DNA from: Candidatus Sungbacteria bacterium RIFCSPHIGHO2_02_FULL_52_23
GTDB lineage: Bacteria > Patescibacteriota > Minisyncoccia > Sungbacterales > HO2-52-23
Length of the DNA stretch: 9,756 nucleotides
Direction: 5' to 3'
Assembly: GCA_001820655.1 (NCBI GenBank)
Contig: MHQM01000006.1
Coordinates: 1-9,756, forward strand
Made by a program: the position numbers and the translations under genes. A model generated the notes under the pieces. The model saw only the letters and a program-made list of their open reading frames with translations, was not told the origin of the DNA and ran no database searches. Position 1 is the stretch's first letter; the number at the start of each line of letters is the position of its first letter. Positions 1 to 5,828 of this stretch are shown here, piece after piece.

Positions 1-2
1 AG

Positions 3-11
3 TTATCCACA
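3..11 (+). promoter_or_regulatory. Single DnaA-box-like 9-mer
   Basis: The sequence TTATCCACA matches the strong DnaA box consensus exactly. Only one copy is visible, with no cluster, AT-rich unwinding region or dnaA/dnaN gene nearby, so an origin is not supported. It may be chance or a lone DnaA site upstream of the response regulator. Confidence 0.25.
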
Positions 12-20
12 CGGTACGTT

Positions 21-47
21 TTGCTTTTGGCTTGTTCGGGGTAAAAT
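21..47 (+). promoter_or_regulatory. Possible promoter of the response regulator gene
   Basis: A -10-like TAAAAT (42-47) lies 15 bp after a -35-like TTGCTT (21-26). The -10 fits the consensus at five of six positions, but the spacing is short and the -35 is imperfect. It is the best candidate in the stretch before the response regulator and would give a leader of roughly 45 nt. Confidence 0.3.
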
Positions 48-58
48 ATACGGGAGGT

Positions 59-86
59 TTGACGTCCATAAGGTAATCTTGACGTC
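59..86 (+). repeat. Direct repeat TTGACGTC x2, possible operator
   Basis: TTGACGTC occurs at 59-66 and again at 79-86, start to start 20 bp, which is about two helical turns. Each copy contains the palindrome GACGTC. The pair lies between the putative promoter and the coding region of the response regulator, which would suit a dimeric regulator bound on one DNA face. The role is inference only. Confidence 0.35.
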
Positions 87-98
87 TCACCCGTCTTT

Positions 99-881
99 CT
101 GAATAAAGTAATCGTCCTGATTGAAGATGAGGAGATCCTTCTCCAGCTTCTTTGCGCAAAGCTTGAGAGTGCCGGTTTTATCGTGCATACGGCTCGTGAT
201 GGCATCACGGGATTTGGGCTGGTGAGCGAAATAAAACCTGATCTGGTTCTGCTTGATATGCTCCTGCCAGGACTCAACGGAATGAGGATTCTTGAAAAAA
301 TGAAAGAGGAAGGCCTGCTTCCCGCTATACCCGTTTTGATCATTTCAAATTCCGGCCAGCCAGTAGAACTTGAGCGCGCGCTAGAACTCGGTGCCCGCGA
401 TTATCTTATTAAAGTCAATTTCAATCCGCAGGAAGTATTGTCGCGTGCGATGGGACTTCTCGGCACGTCACCTCCGTCAAATGCCGGTACCCGCGGGTCG
501 CATGCCGGGACAAAAGTATTGATCGTGGAGGATGACGTATTGCTTGCCGACCTGCTTGAGCAGAAATTTATCGGTGCGGGCTATGAAGTGTATCGGGCTC
601 TTGGCGCCGAACATGCCCGACAAGCGCTTGTCAAGACGGATTTTGCCGCTATTCTGCTTGATGTGATTTTTCCGGGTACCGATGGGCTCGCTTTTCTTGC
701 AGAGTTGAAACGGGACGAAAAAACTGCAAGGACACCGATCTTGATTATCTCAAATCTTGGACAGCGCGAGGAGATTGATAAAGGATTACGGCTTGGCGCA
801 ACGGATTATGTCGTGAAATCAAATACCTCACCCGCAGAGATCGTAGAGAGAGTCACACTTTTAATACAACGGCAAAATTAA
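99..881 (+). CDS. Dual-receiver response regulator (REC-REC), no output domain
   Basis: This cytoplasmic phospho-acceptor protein has two tandem CheY-like receiver domains and no DNA-binding or enzymatic output domain. Read from the CTG at 99 it is 260 residues. REC1 spans about 2-118, with acidic residues in IEDEE, phospho-Asp53 in LLDMLLPG and Lys105. REC2 spans about 138-258, with acidic residues in VEDD, phospho-Asp188 in LLDVIFPG and Lys240. Both domains therefore look able to accept phosphate. The first strand of REC1 (VIVLIEDEE) is encoded from about 108, yet no in-frame ATG, GTG or TTG exists between the upstream stop at 69-71 and a GTG at 183, which would delete the acidic pocket. 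A CTG start at 99 or an upstream frameshift must be assumed. It probably works with the histidine kinase at about 3524-5284, either by protein-protein output or in a phosphorelay. Confidence 0.85.
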   Translation: MNKVIVLIEDEEILLQLLCAKLESAGFIVHTARDGITGFGLVSEIKPDLVLLDMLLPGLNGMRILEKMKEEGLLPAIPVLIISNSGQPVELERALELGARDYLIKVNFNPQEVLSRAMGLLGTSPPSNAGTRGSHAGTKVLIVEDDVLLADLLEQKFIGAGYEVYRALGAEHARQALVKTDFAAILLDVIFPGTDGLAFLAELKRDEKTARTPILIISNLGQREEIDKGLRLGATDYVVKSNTSPAEIVERVTLLIQRQN

Positions 882-959
882 CGGCTAAAACAGGCAAGAG
901 CTTGCGAGATCGCGCAACGCATAAGCGCGTACCGCGCCATCTTTCTGGCTTTTGCTCAC

Positions 960-1120
960 TAGACCTACTGCGTAAAGATTGTTCTGCTGCAATTTCCAGA
1001 TTTCGGCTACGACTTTGAAAAAATTATTCAGCATATACACCGTATATGCCTCATAATTTTTTCTGCGTCTCGCACGAAATCTGATAATTTCGCTACGAAA
1101 ATCTTTACGCAGTAGGTCTA
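960..1120. repeat. Long near-palindromic element, copy 1 (161 bp)
   Basis: The two arms pair without any gap around a centre at 1040. The outer 21 bp are perfect (960-980 with 1100-1120). Further perfect blocks are 997-1005 with 1075-1083 (CAGATTTCG), 1017-1027 with 1053-1063 (GAAAAAATTAT), and 1031-1038 with 1042-1049 (GCATATAC), leaving a 3-nt apical loop. Mismatched bubbles lie between the blocks, so the RNA or single-stranded DNA could form a hairpin of about 79 bp. The imperfect flanks CTCAC (955-959) and CTCAT (1121-1125) might be a worn target duplication. No coding sequence is visible inside. It ends 9 nt before the FIST start codon. Its size and inner motifs match the element at 3355-3516. 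Confidence 0.85.
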
Positions 1121-1129
1121 CTCATATAT

Positions 1130-2329
1130 ATGGCAATTCATGCGGGAGTGGGAGTAAGCAAGCATAGTGATTCATATCAGGCGGGCTTTGATGCCGCGAA
1201 AACAGCGGCGGATCGGGCGGGCGGCCCGCCGGATTTTATGATTGCGTTTACCTCAACGAATTTTGATCAGAAAGAAGTCGTGCGCGGTATTCGTACTGCG
1301 GGCGGTAAGGCTCTTTTTGTGGGCTGTAGTGACGCGGGCGAAATCACTAATGAAGGCCCGACCCAGAAAGCGGTCGCGGTTATGGCGATTTGTTCGGATA
1401 CGATCTCTTTTATCACGGGTCTTGGGAAGAATGTCAAAGGAGGCGCGCGCGAGGCGGGGCGGGCAGTCGCTCAAGAGGTGAAAGACAAAGCAAAGGGGTC
1501 TTTGCGCGCATTTATCATGCTGCCTGACGTGCTTACCGGTAATGGCTCCGAAATTGTCCGGGGGGTGCTGGATGTGCTCGGTGCTCATTTCCCGGTCATG
1601 GGGGGTGCCGCGGGAGACGATTTCCTCTTCCAACAGACATACCAGTACCGCGATGATGAAGTTGAATCCGGCGCCGTCGCAGGCGTCGGACTTGGGGGAA
1701 CTTTTACGATGGGAATCGGAGTCCGCCACGGATGGCTGCCGATCGGCATGCCGATGAAGGTAACGCGCGCAAACGGGGCCGTTCTGCATGAATTGGACGG
1801 CAGGCCTGCGATCAGTATCTATGAAGATTATTTCGGTCAGAAAGCCGATGAGCTGCGCAAAGAAGCGCTCGCGCGGCTTGCGATCACGTATCCCTTGGGT
1901 CTGAAGATTCCCGAGTACGAAGAAGAGTATCTTATCCGCGATCCGATCACCGTGGACGCACAGGGAGCGATTACGTGCGCCGCCGAGATCCCGGAAGGCT
2001 CGGAAGTCCGACTGATGATCGGATCAAAAGAGCACGCCGTGGAGGCGGCTGAAGATGCCGCGCGGCATCTGATGAAAGAATTTGAAATAGACCATACGCG
2101 TCCCAAGTTTGTCCTGATGTTCAATTGTATCGCCCGGGAGAAACTTTTCGGCAATAAAGCGCAGGATGAAATTCACGCTGTCATGAATATTATCGGCGCC
2201 GATGTGCCTCTGCTCGGCTTTTATACGTATGGAGAGCAGGCGCCTCTTGGCGGGGAAGTGCGTGACGCGGCAAAGTGCGATCCGCGCTTCTACAATGAGA
2301 CAGTCGTAATGGTTGCAATCGGCGACTGA
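1130..2329 (+). CDS. FIST domain-containing sensory protein
   Basis: The 399-residue protein matches the FIST N / FIST C architecture, a predicted small-ligand-sensing module linked to signal transduction. The N-terminal FIST domain spans roughly 25-225 and contains the Gly-rich stretches FVGCSDAGEI and VMGGAAGDD. FIST_C spans roughly 235-385 and includes the late motif LLGFYTYGEQAP typical of the family. No signal peptide or membrane segment is seen, so it is cytoplasmic. The ATG start follows the palindromic element by 9 nt and has no convincing Shine-Dalgarno sequence. The gene ends in TGA, 4 nt before the ATG of the periplasmic binding protein, so the two are almost certainly cotranscribed and probably translationally coupled. 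FIST proteins often sit beside histidine kinases, which fits the kinase two genes downstream. The ligand cannot be read from the sequence. Confidence 0.88.
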   Translation: MAIHAGVGVSKHSDSYQAGFDAAKTAADRAGGPPDFMIAFTSTNFDQKEVVRGIRTAGGKALFVGCSDAGEITNEGPTQKAVAVMAICSDTISFITGLGKNVKGGAREAGRAVAQEVKDKAKGSLRAFIMLPDVLTGNGSEIVRGVLDVLGAHFPVMGGAAGDDFLFQQTYQYRDDEVESGAVAGVGLGGTFTMGIGVRHGWLPIGMPMKVTRANGAVLHELDGRPAISIYEDYFGQKADELRKEALARLAITYPLGLKIPEYEEEYLIRDPITVDAQGAITCAAEIPEGSEVRLMIGSKEHAVEAAEDAARHLMKEFEIDHTRPKFVLMFNCIAREKLFGNKAQDEIHAVMNIIGADVPLLGFYTYGEQAPLGGEVRDAAKCDPRFYNETVVMVAIGD

Positions 2330-2333
2330 CTTT

Positions 2334-3353
2334 ATGACACGCCGTATTTCTTTTTTGATCTTCTCCTCCGTAGCAGTCTTGGCTATTTTCGCATTTGTGT
2401 GGCTATGGAATCGTTACCCGAATGCGTCTCTGCCCGAGAAAGTATACAAGGTTGGTATTCTGGTCCGTGGGTCGGGATATGAAGTTGCCGTGGACAGCTA
2501 CAAGCGTAAAATGACGGAGTTGGGCTATCGGGAGGGAGAAAATATCAGCTATGATATACGGTTTGTTTCGGCGCGCGAAGAATTACCCCGTGCGGTTGAA
2601 GAATTTCTTGCCGAAGGAACGGATTTGATCCACACCTACTCCACTCCTGCCACTCAAGCTGCATACGAGATTACAAAGACAATGCCCGTGCCGACTCCTG
2701 TGGTGTTTGGTTCCGTGGGGGATCCCTTGATTGCAGGAGTCGTACGCGATTTTCAGCATCCGGGAACCAACGTAACAGGTGTTACGAGCCTATCAACGGA
2801 GCTTACTGCGCGGCGGCTTGAGCTTTTGTATGAGATGAATCCATCCGCCAAGCGCATTGCTATGCCCCATACCGCTCCGGAGAATGGAGATATTGCGGCG
2901 ACCAGATCCGTGGAGATTGCCGAGGAAACGGCTCGCAGGCTTGGCATGAAATTAATTCTTCTGCCGGTACGTGCCAAAGAAGACAATGCAGCGGTTGCGC
3001 AGCGGATTATGCGTCAAGACGCGGACGGGATGATCGTCGGCGGGGATTCGCTCGTCTGGGGCGATATAGACATGTATATCGCGCAAGCGATCAGGGAGAA
3101 GATACCCTTTGCCGCATTTGATCTCAATCAGGTTCAGAAAGGCGCTTTGCTTGGATTTGGTCCGGATATTGCAATTTCGGGAGAACAGTCTGCCGTCATT
3201 ACCCATCAGATTTTGCGGGGACGATCTCCTGCGGAAATTCCGGTTGAGGTCCCGCGCAAGCTCTTGCTTGTGATAAATCAGGCGACTGCGCGCGCAATCG
3301 GAATTGTTTTCCCGGACGCATTTTTACAAAAGGCGGATGTCGTGATTGAATAA
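2334..3353 (+). CDS. Membrane-anchored ABC-type substrate-binding protein (ABC_sub_bind family)
   Basis: The 339-residue protein resembles the ABC_sub_bind (PF04392, TrpX-like) periplasmic binding proteins. The core opens with KVGILVRGSG and has the two-lobe pattern, including TPVVFGSVGDPL, GTNVTGVTSL and the second-lobe PFAAFD segment. Residues about 6-26 are hydrophobic after a short basic start (MTRRIS), with no lipobox cysteine, so the protein is likely held in the membrane by an uncleaved anchor. I chose the ATG at 2334, 4 nt after the FIST stop, over an in-frame alternative at 2313 that overlaps FIST. No permease or ATPase gene is nearby, while FIST and a histidine kinase flank it. I infer a ligand-sensing role feeding the kinase, although a transporter encoded elsewhere cannot be excluded. 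Its TAA stop lies 1 nt before the second palindromic element. Confidence 0.85.
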   Translation: MTRRISFLIFSSVAVLAIFAFVWLWNRYPNASLPEKVYKVGILVRGSGYEVAVDSYKRKMTELGYREGENISYDIRFVSAREELPRAVEEFLAEGTDLIHTYSTPATQAAYEITKTMPVPTPVVFGSVGDPLIAGVVRDFQHPGTNVTGVTSLSTELTARRLELLYEMNPSAKRIAMPHTAPENGDIAATRSVEIAEETARRLGMKLILLPVRAKEDNAAVAQRIMRQDADGMIVGGDSLVWGDIDMYIAQAIREKIPFAAFDLNQVQKGALLGFGPDIAISGEQSAVITHQILRGRSPAEIPVEVPRKLLLVINQATARAIGIVFPDAFLQKADVVIE

Positions 3354-3354
3354 A

Positions 3355-3516
3355 GAACCCATCCCAATGAAAACTCGCTACTCCAGCAGGCTAATTTCGT
3401 CTCAAAATCCTTCACGACTCCTTGACGTACTCTCCGAGTACGCCATCGTCGCCCTTCAGGATTTTGATTCCGAAATTCCCTCTGCTTCGCTACGCGATTT
3501 TCATTGGGATGGGTTC
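3355..3516. repeat. Long near-palindromic element, copy 2 (162 bp)
   Basis: The outer 19 bp are perfectly complementary (3355-3373 with 3498-3516). Further perfect blocks are 3393-3399 with 3471-3477 (AATTTCG), 3402-3411 with 3458-3467 (TCAAAATCCT), and a central GTACTC-TCC-GAGTAC (3427-3441). Small length differences shift the register by up to 3 nt. The architecture, total length and 3-nt central loop copy those of the element at 960-1120. The right arms share CGAAAT followed after 8-9 nt by TTCGCTACG, and the left arms share ACGACT. It starts 1 nt after the stop of the binding-protein gene and ends 7 nt before the ATG at 3524. The kinase frame stays open through its right arm, which makes the kinase look longer than it is. 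Confidence 0.85.
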
Positions 3517-3523
3517 TCATAGC

Positions 3524-5284
3524 ATGGTGCATGTACCGATGTTTTCTTTGCCGTCCGGTGCGCGCGCCAATATGAAGACGGCAATTCACTGGCTTCTGCC
3601 GCTCATCCTGACAGGTCTCGGCCTTTTCTTGGTCAATTTGATATGGCTCTATCCTGCGCTCCGCAATATCCGTGAGTCGGCTTCCATTCTTGCGCTTGAA
3701 ATTTCACATCGAGTGGAGACGACGATAGCCGCAGACCTTACGGCAACACTGAATGACGTACAAGCTGCGGCTGACGACATAGCCAGCGAGCCTGACAGGT
3801 CGTCTTTGATACTGGAGCGTCTCCTGCGGAGGCATGCATCTTTGGCACGTGTCGTGCGGGTGGAACGCGGGGGAAGGGAGCTTATGCGTGTCAGTCGTCC
3901 CACGGCTGAATCCATGGGAGAAAGCGCATCCGCATATACTGCGCGCCCCATTTTTTACGCCGCTTTGCAGGGCGTTTCAAGTTTTGACGATGTGGAGATT
4001 TCTCCGGAACGCGGACCGCACACACTACTCGTAACCCCGATTTTTCGTGGCGGGAAGGCAGAAGAGGTTCTCTTTGTGGATGTAGATCTGACTGGTTTGA
4101 CGCATGCCGTGCGCGAGATCCCCGACCTCACGGGGCATATGTATATCGTAGACCGCAACGGCGTGCAGGTCGGACATCCGGACATTGCCGAGGTCATAAA
4201 ACGGCAAAACTTTATAAAACGGCCGATTGTCCGAAAGGTGATTTTGGACGGCATAGTGGCAGATGGTCTTGCACCCGAAGATGAATATGTCAACGAGCAG
4301 GGTACTCGGGTCTTTGCGGTCGGTTTTCCCATTCCGATTGCCGGTCTTGGTCTTATTTTTGAACAGCCGCGTTCCCGTGCGTTGGCGGGGGAACGGCAGA
4401 TGATGTTTTTTGCGGCCGCCGCTATAGCGCTCGGACTTGCATTTCTTTCCATCATCCTGCGTTCCAATATCCGACTTACGCGTCTCAACGCATCTATGCG
4501 CGAATTGCTTACTGACCTTGATAACGCGGGCAAGATGCTGGTGCGCCGCGATCTTGAACTGACGCGCGCAAACGTGCGTCTGGAGGAACTTGATCAGATC
4601 AAATCGGAATTCGTGTCTATCGCCGCGCACCAGCTACGTACGCCTTTGACGGGTATACGTTGGTCATATCAGGCGATACTTGAGGAGGGGCAGGGCAACT
4701 TGCAGCCCGAACAGCGAAAGCTTCTGGAAAGCGGATTGAGCACGACACTGCGGATGGTTGATTTGGTCAATGATCTTTTAAGTGTTGCCAGGATTGAGGA
4801 AGGCAAATTCGGGATTCTTTTGAAAAAGCAGGCGCTTACGCCCCTACTCGCGCGTTTTGCTGATCTCTTCTCGCAGCGGGCCCGCGAGAAGGGAGTAGCT
4901 TTCTTGTCTGAAATCGCGCGCGATCCGTCCATTCCGGATGTGGCCTTTGATGAGGAAAAGCTTGGAATCGTGTTTGACAACCTGCTTGATAATGCTTTGA
5001 AGTATACGGAGCCGGGGGGCCGTATTACGTTGCGTGCATCGCGCGAAGGCGACCATGTTGCAATAGAGATTATTGATACCGGCGTCGGAATTCCTCCTGG
5101 TCAGATGCATCGCATATTCACAAAATTTTTCCGTGCGGACAATGCCTTGCGTCTCCATACCTCGGGTACGGGTCTTGGTTTATATGTGGTGAAAAATATC
5201 GTGGAAAAGCATGGCGGGACTGTTGAGGTGGAAAGTCACGAAGGAAAGGGGACTACTTTTCGTATGACGTTGCCGGTTGCTTAA
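3524..5284 (+). CDS. Transmembrane sensor histidine kinase with Cache-type extracytoplasmic domain
   Basis: From the ATG at 3524 the protein has 586 residues. TM1 is at about 24-43. An extracytoplasmic region at about 44-290 looks like a double Cache sensor (YIVDRNGVQVGHPD in its second half). TM2 is at about 293-315, followed by a helical linker. HisKA follows with phospho-acceptor His369 in AAHQLRTPL. The HATPase_c domain has the N-box DNLLDNALKY (Asn490), G1 box DTGVGIP (Asp518) and G2 box GTGLGL (about 548). All catalytic motifs are intact. The frame extends upstream to a TTG at 3422, but that part is the right arm of the palindromic element and was excluded. ATGs at 3539 and 3572 are alternatives, and the last gives MKTAIHWLL directly before TM1. 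It lacks its own receiver or output domain, so the dual-receiver protein upstream is the likely partner. Confidence 0.92.
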   Translation: MVHVPMFSLPSGARANMKTAIHWLLPLILTGLGLFLVNLIWLYPALRNIRESASILALEISHRVETTIAADLTATLNDVQAAADDIASEPDRSSLILERLLRRHASLARVVRVERGGRELMRVSRPTAESMGESASAYTARPIFYAALQGVSSFDDVEISPERGPHTLLVTPIFRGGKAEEVLFVDVDLTGLTHAVREIPDLTGHMYIVDRNGVQVGHPDIAEVIKRQNFIKRPIVRKVILDGIVADGLAPEDEYVNEQGTRVFAVGFPIPIAGLGLIFEQPRSRALAGERQMMFFAAAAIALGLAFLSIILRSNIRLTRLNASMRELLTDLDNAGKMLVRRDLELTRANVRLEELDQIKSEFVSIAAHQLRTPLTGIRWSYQAILEEGQGNLQPEQRKLLESGLSTTLRMVDLVNDLLSVARIEEGKFGILLKKQALTPLLARFADLFSQRAREKGVAFLSEIARDPSIPDVAFDEEKLGIVFDNLLDNALKYTEPGGRITLRASREGDHVAIEIIDTGVGIPPGQMHRIFTKFFRADNALRLHTSGTGLGLYVVKNIVEKHGGTVEVESHEGKGTTFRMTLPVA

Positions 5285-5287
5285 ATG

Positions 5288-5293
5288 TATACT
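5288..5293 (+). promoter_or_regulatory. Possible -10 box for the HMA-like gene
   Basis: TATACT fits the -10 consensus at five of six positions and lies 14 nt before the ATG at 5308, giving a leader of only about 8 nt. A weak ATGACG (5264-5269), 18 bp upstream inside the kinase gene, could serve as -35. The gene could also be read through from the kinase. Confidence 0.35.
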
Positions 5294-5307
5294 AGACCTA
5301 AATCCAT

Positions 5308-5574
5308 ATGATAAAGACAGTTACATTTCATCCATCCCGCATCGGCTGTCCGTCCATCCCGGGCACCATGAAGGGGATTGTCATGTCGCTTCCGGGCGTT
5401 TCAGATGTCAAAGTCCGCTATGAGGAGCGGTCTATTGATGTGACATTTGATGACGCAAAAATCTCGGTGCGCGAGATCCAGGAGGAGATCGGCCGGGAAA
5501 TGGGTCTTGCGATGGAGCCGGGAGAGCCGGGCGGCAAGAAAGAGGGAGGGGCGGCGGAGTCCTGTCCCATGTAG
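5308..5574 (+). CDS. Small heavy-metal-associated (HMA)-like protein with a single motif cysteine
   Basis: The 88-residue protein has an HMA/CopZ-like ferredoxin fold pattern over residues 1-70: strand, metal loop, helix, LPGVSDVKVRYEERSIDVTFDD (broken here as LPGVSDVKV and SIDVTFDD), and a final helix. In the metal loop, where the family has GMxCxxC, this protein has IGCPSIPG: Cys14 is present but the second position is Ile17. A flexible Gly/Glu-rich tail ends in ESCPM, supplying Cys86, which might act as a second ligand. The cytoplasmic role is uncertain; copper chaperone is the family default but is doubtful without the CxxC pair. It lies 23 nt after the kinase and has no Shine-Dalgarno sequence. 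Confidence 0.75.
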   Translation: MIKTVTFHPSRIGCPSIPGTMKGIVMSLPGVSDVKVRYEERSIDVTFDDAKISVREIQEEIGREMGLAMEPGEPGGKKEGGAAESCPM

Positions 5575-5583
5575 TGTGCCGCT

Positions 5584-5699
5584 CGGGCGATTGCCTCTTC
5601 GCTCCAATGTTACGGCATTGGCAAATTCTACTTGCCCGTCGGAGGTGTCCCTCGGTATTCTCCACATTGTTTGAAGTTCTACTTCAAACATGAGATGTG
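5584..5699 (+). other. Structured intergenic stretch with nested hairpins
   Basis: No gene is visible here. CCAATG (5604-5609) pairs with CATTGG (5616-5621), and CGGGC (5584-5588) could pair with GCCCG (5634-5638) outside it. A 10-bp stem with a 3-nt loop lies at 5668-5690 (TGTTTGAAGT / ACTTCAAACA). CACAT (5663-5667) and ATGTG (5695-5699) can extend it past a 4-nt bulge. These could fold the 3' end of the HMA-like transcript or represent a small RNA; I cannot tell which. Confidence 0.4.
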
Positions 5700-5705
5700 A
5701 TAAGA

Positions 5706-5739
5706 GCAGGGGTCTTGCAAGACCCCTGCAATTTGTTTT
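5706..5739 (+). terminator. Rho-independent terminator after the HMA-like gene
   Basis: A perfect 24-bp palindrome at 5706-5729 (arms GCAGGGGTCTTG / CAAGACCCCTGC) is followed by the T-rich AATTTGTTTT. It separates the sensory/HMA block from the groES promoter that starts 8 bp later. Confidence 0.85.
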
Positions 5740-5746
5740 GAAACTA

Positions 5747-5774
5747 TTGACAAAAATCCTACGTTGCATATGCT
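5747..5774 (+). promoter_or_regulatory. groESL promoter
   Basis: A perfect -35 TTGACA (5747-5752) is followed after 16 bp by TATGCT (5769-5774), four of six matches to the -10 consensus. The predicted start at about 5781 lies inside the left arm of the CIRCE-like repeat, the usual arrangement for HrcA repression. A TGTATT at 5774-5779 is an alternative -10 but with a 21-bp spacer. Confidence 0.65.
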
Positions 5775-5777
5775 GTA

Positions 5778-5804
5778 TTAGCAGTCGCGTGTCGGGACTG
5801 CTAA
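5778..5804 (+). promoter_or_regulatory. CIRCE-like operator (HrcA site) of groESL
   Basis: The repeat is TTAGCAGTC (5778-5786), a 9-nt spacer (5787-5795), then GACTGCTAA (5796-5804). The CIRCE consensus is TTAGCACTC-N9-GAGTGCTAA, so arm length and spacing are exact and a single C-to-G change in one arm is matched by the complementary change in the other. The complement also holds one base further out (5777/5805). Position between the promoter and groES agrees with HrcA-controlled heat-shock regulation. Confidence 0.9.
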
Positions 5805-5828
5805 TTTTCACTTAAATCATTATATCGT

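Noticed and set aside
1..100. Replication origin suggested by the DnaA box at 3-11
   Set aside because: There is only one box, with no cluster, no AT-rich unwinding tract and no dnaA/dnaN nearby.
960..1120. CRISPR array or tandem repeat
   Set aside because: The structure is one inverted repeat around a single centre, not regularly spaced direct repeats with spacers.
1253..1789. Open frame on the - strand opposite the FIST gene
   Set aside because: It is antisense to a clear FIST domain and has no coherent protein features.
2327..2329. TGA recoded as glycine (Gracilibacteria-type code)
   Set aside because: The FIST protein is complete at this TGA and the next gene starts 4 nt later; reading through gives nonsense sequence, so TGA is a stop.
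5401..5811. Open frame on the - strand across the HMA-like gene and the groES promoter region
   Set aside because: It would overlap the terminator and CIRCE-like operator, and its translation has no family resemblance.
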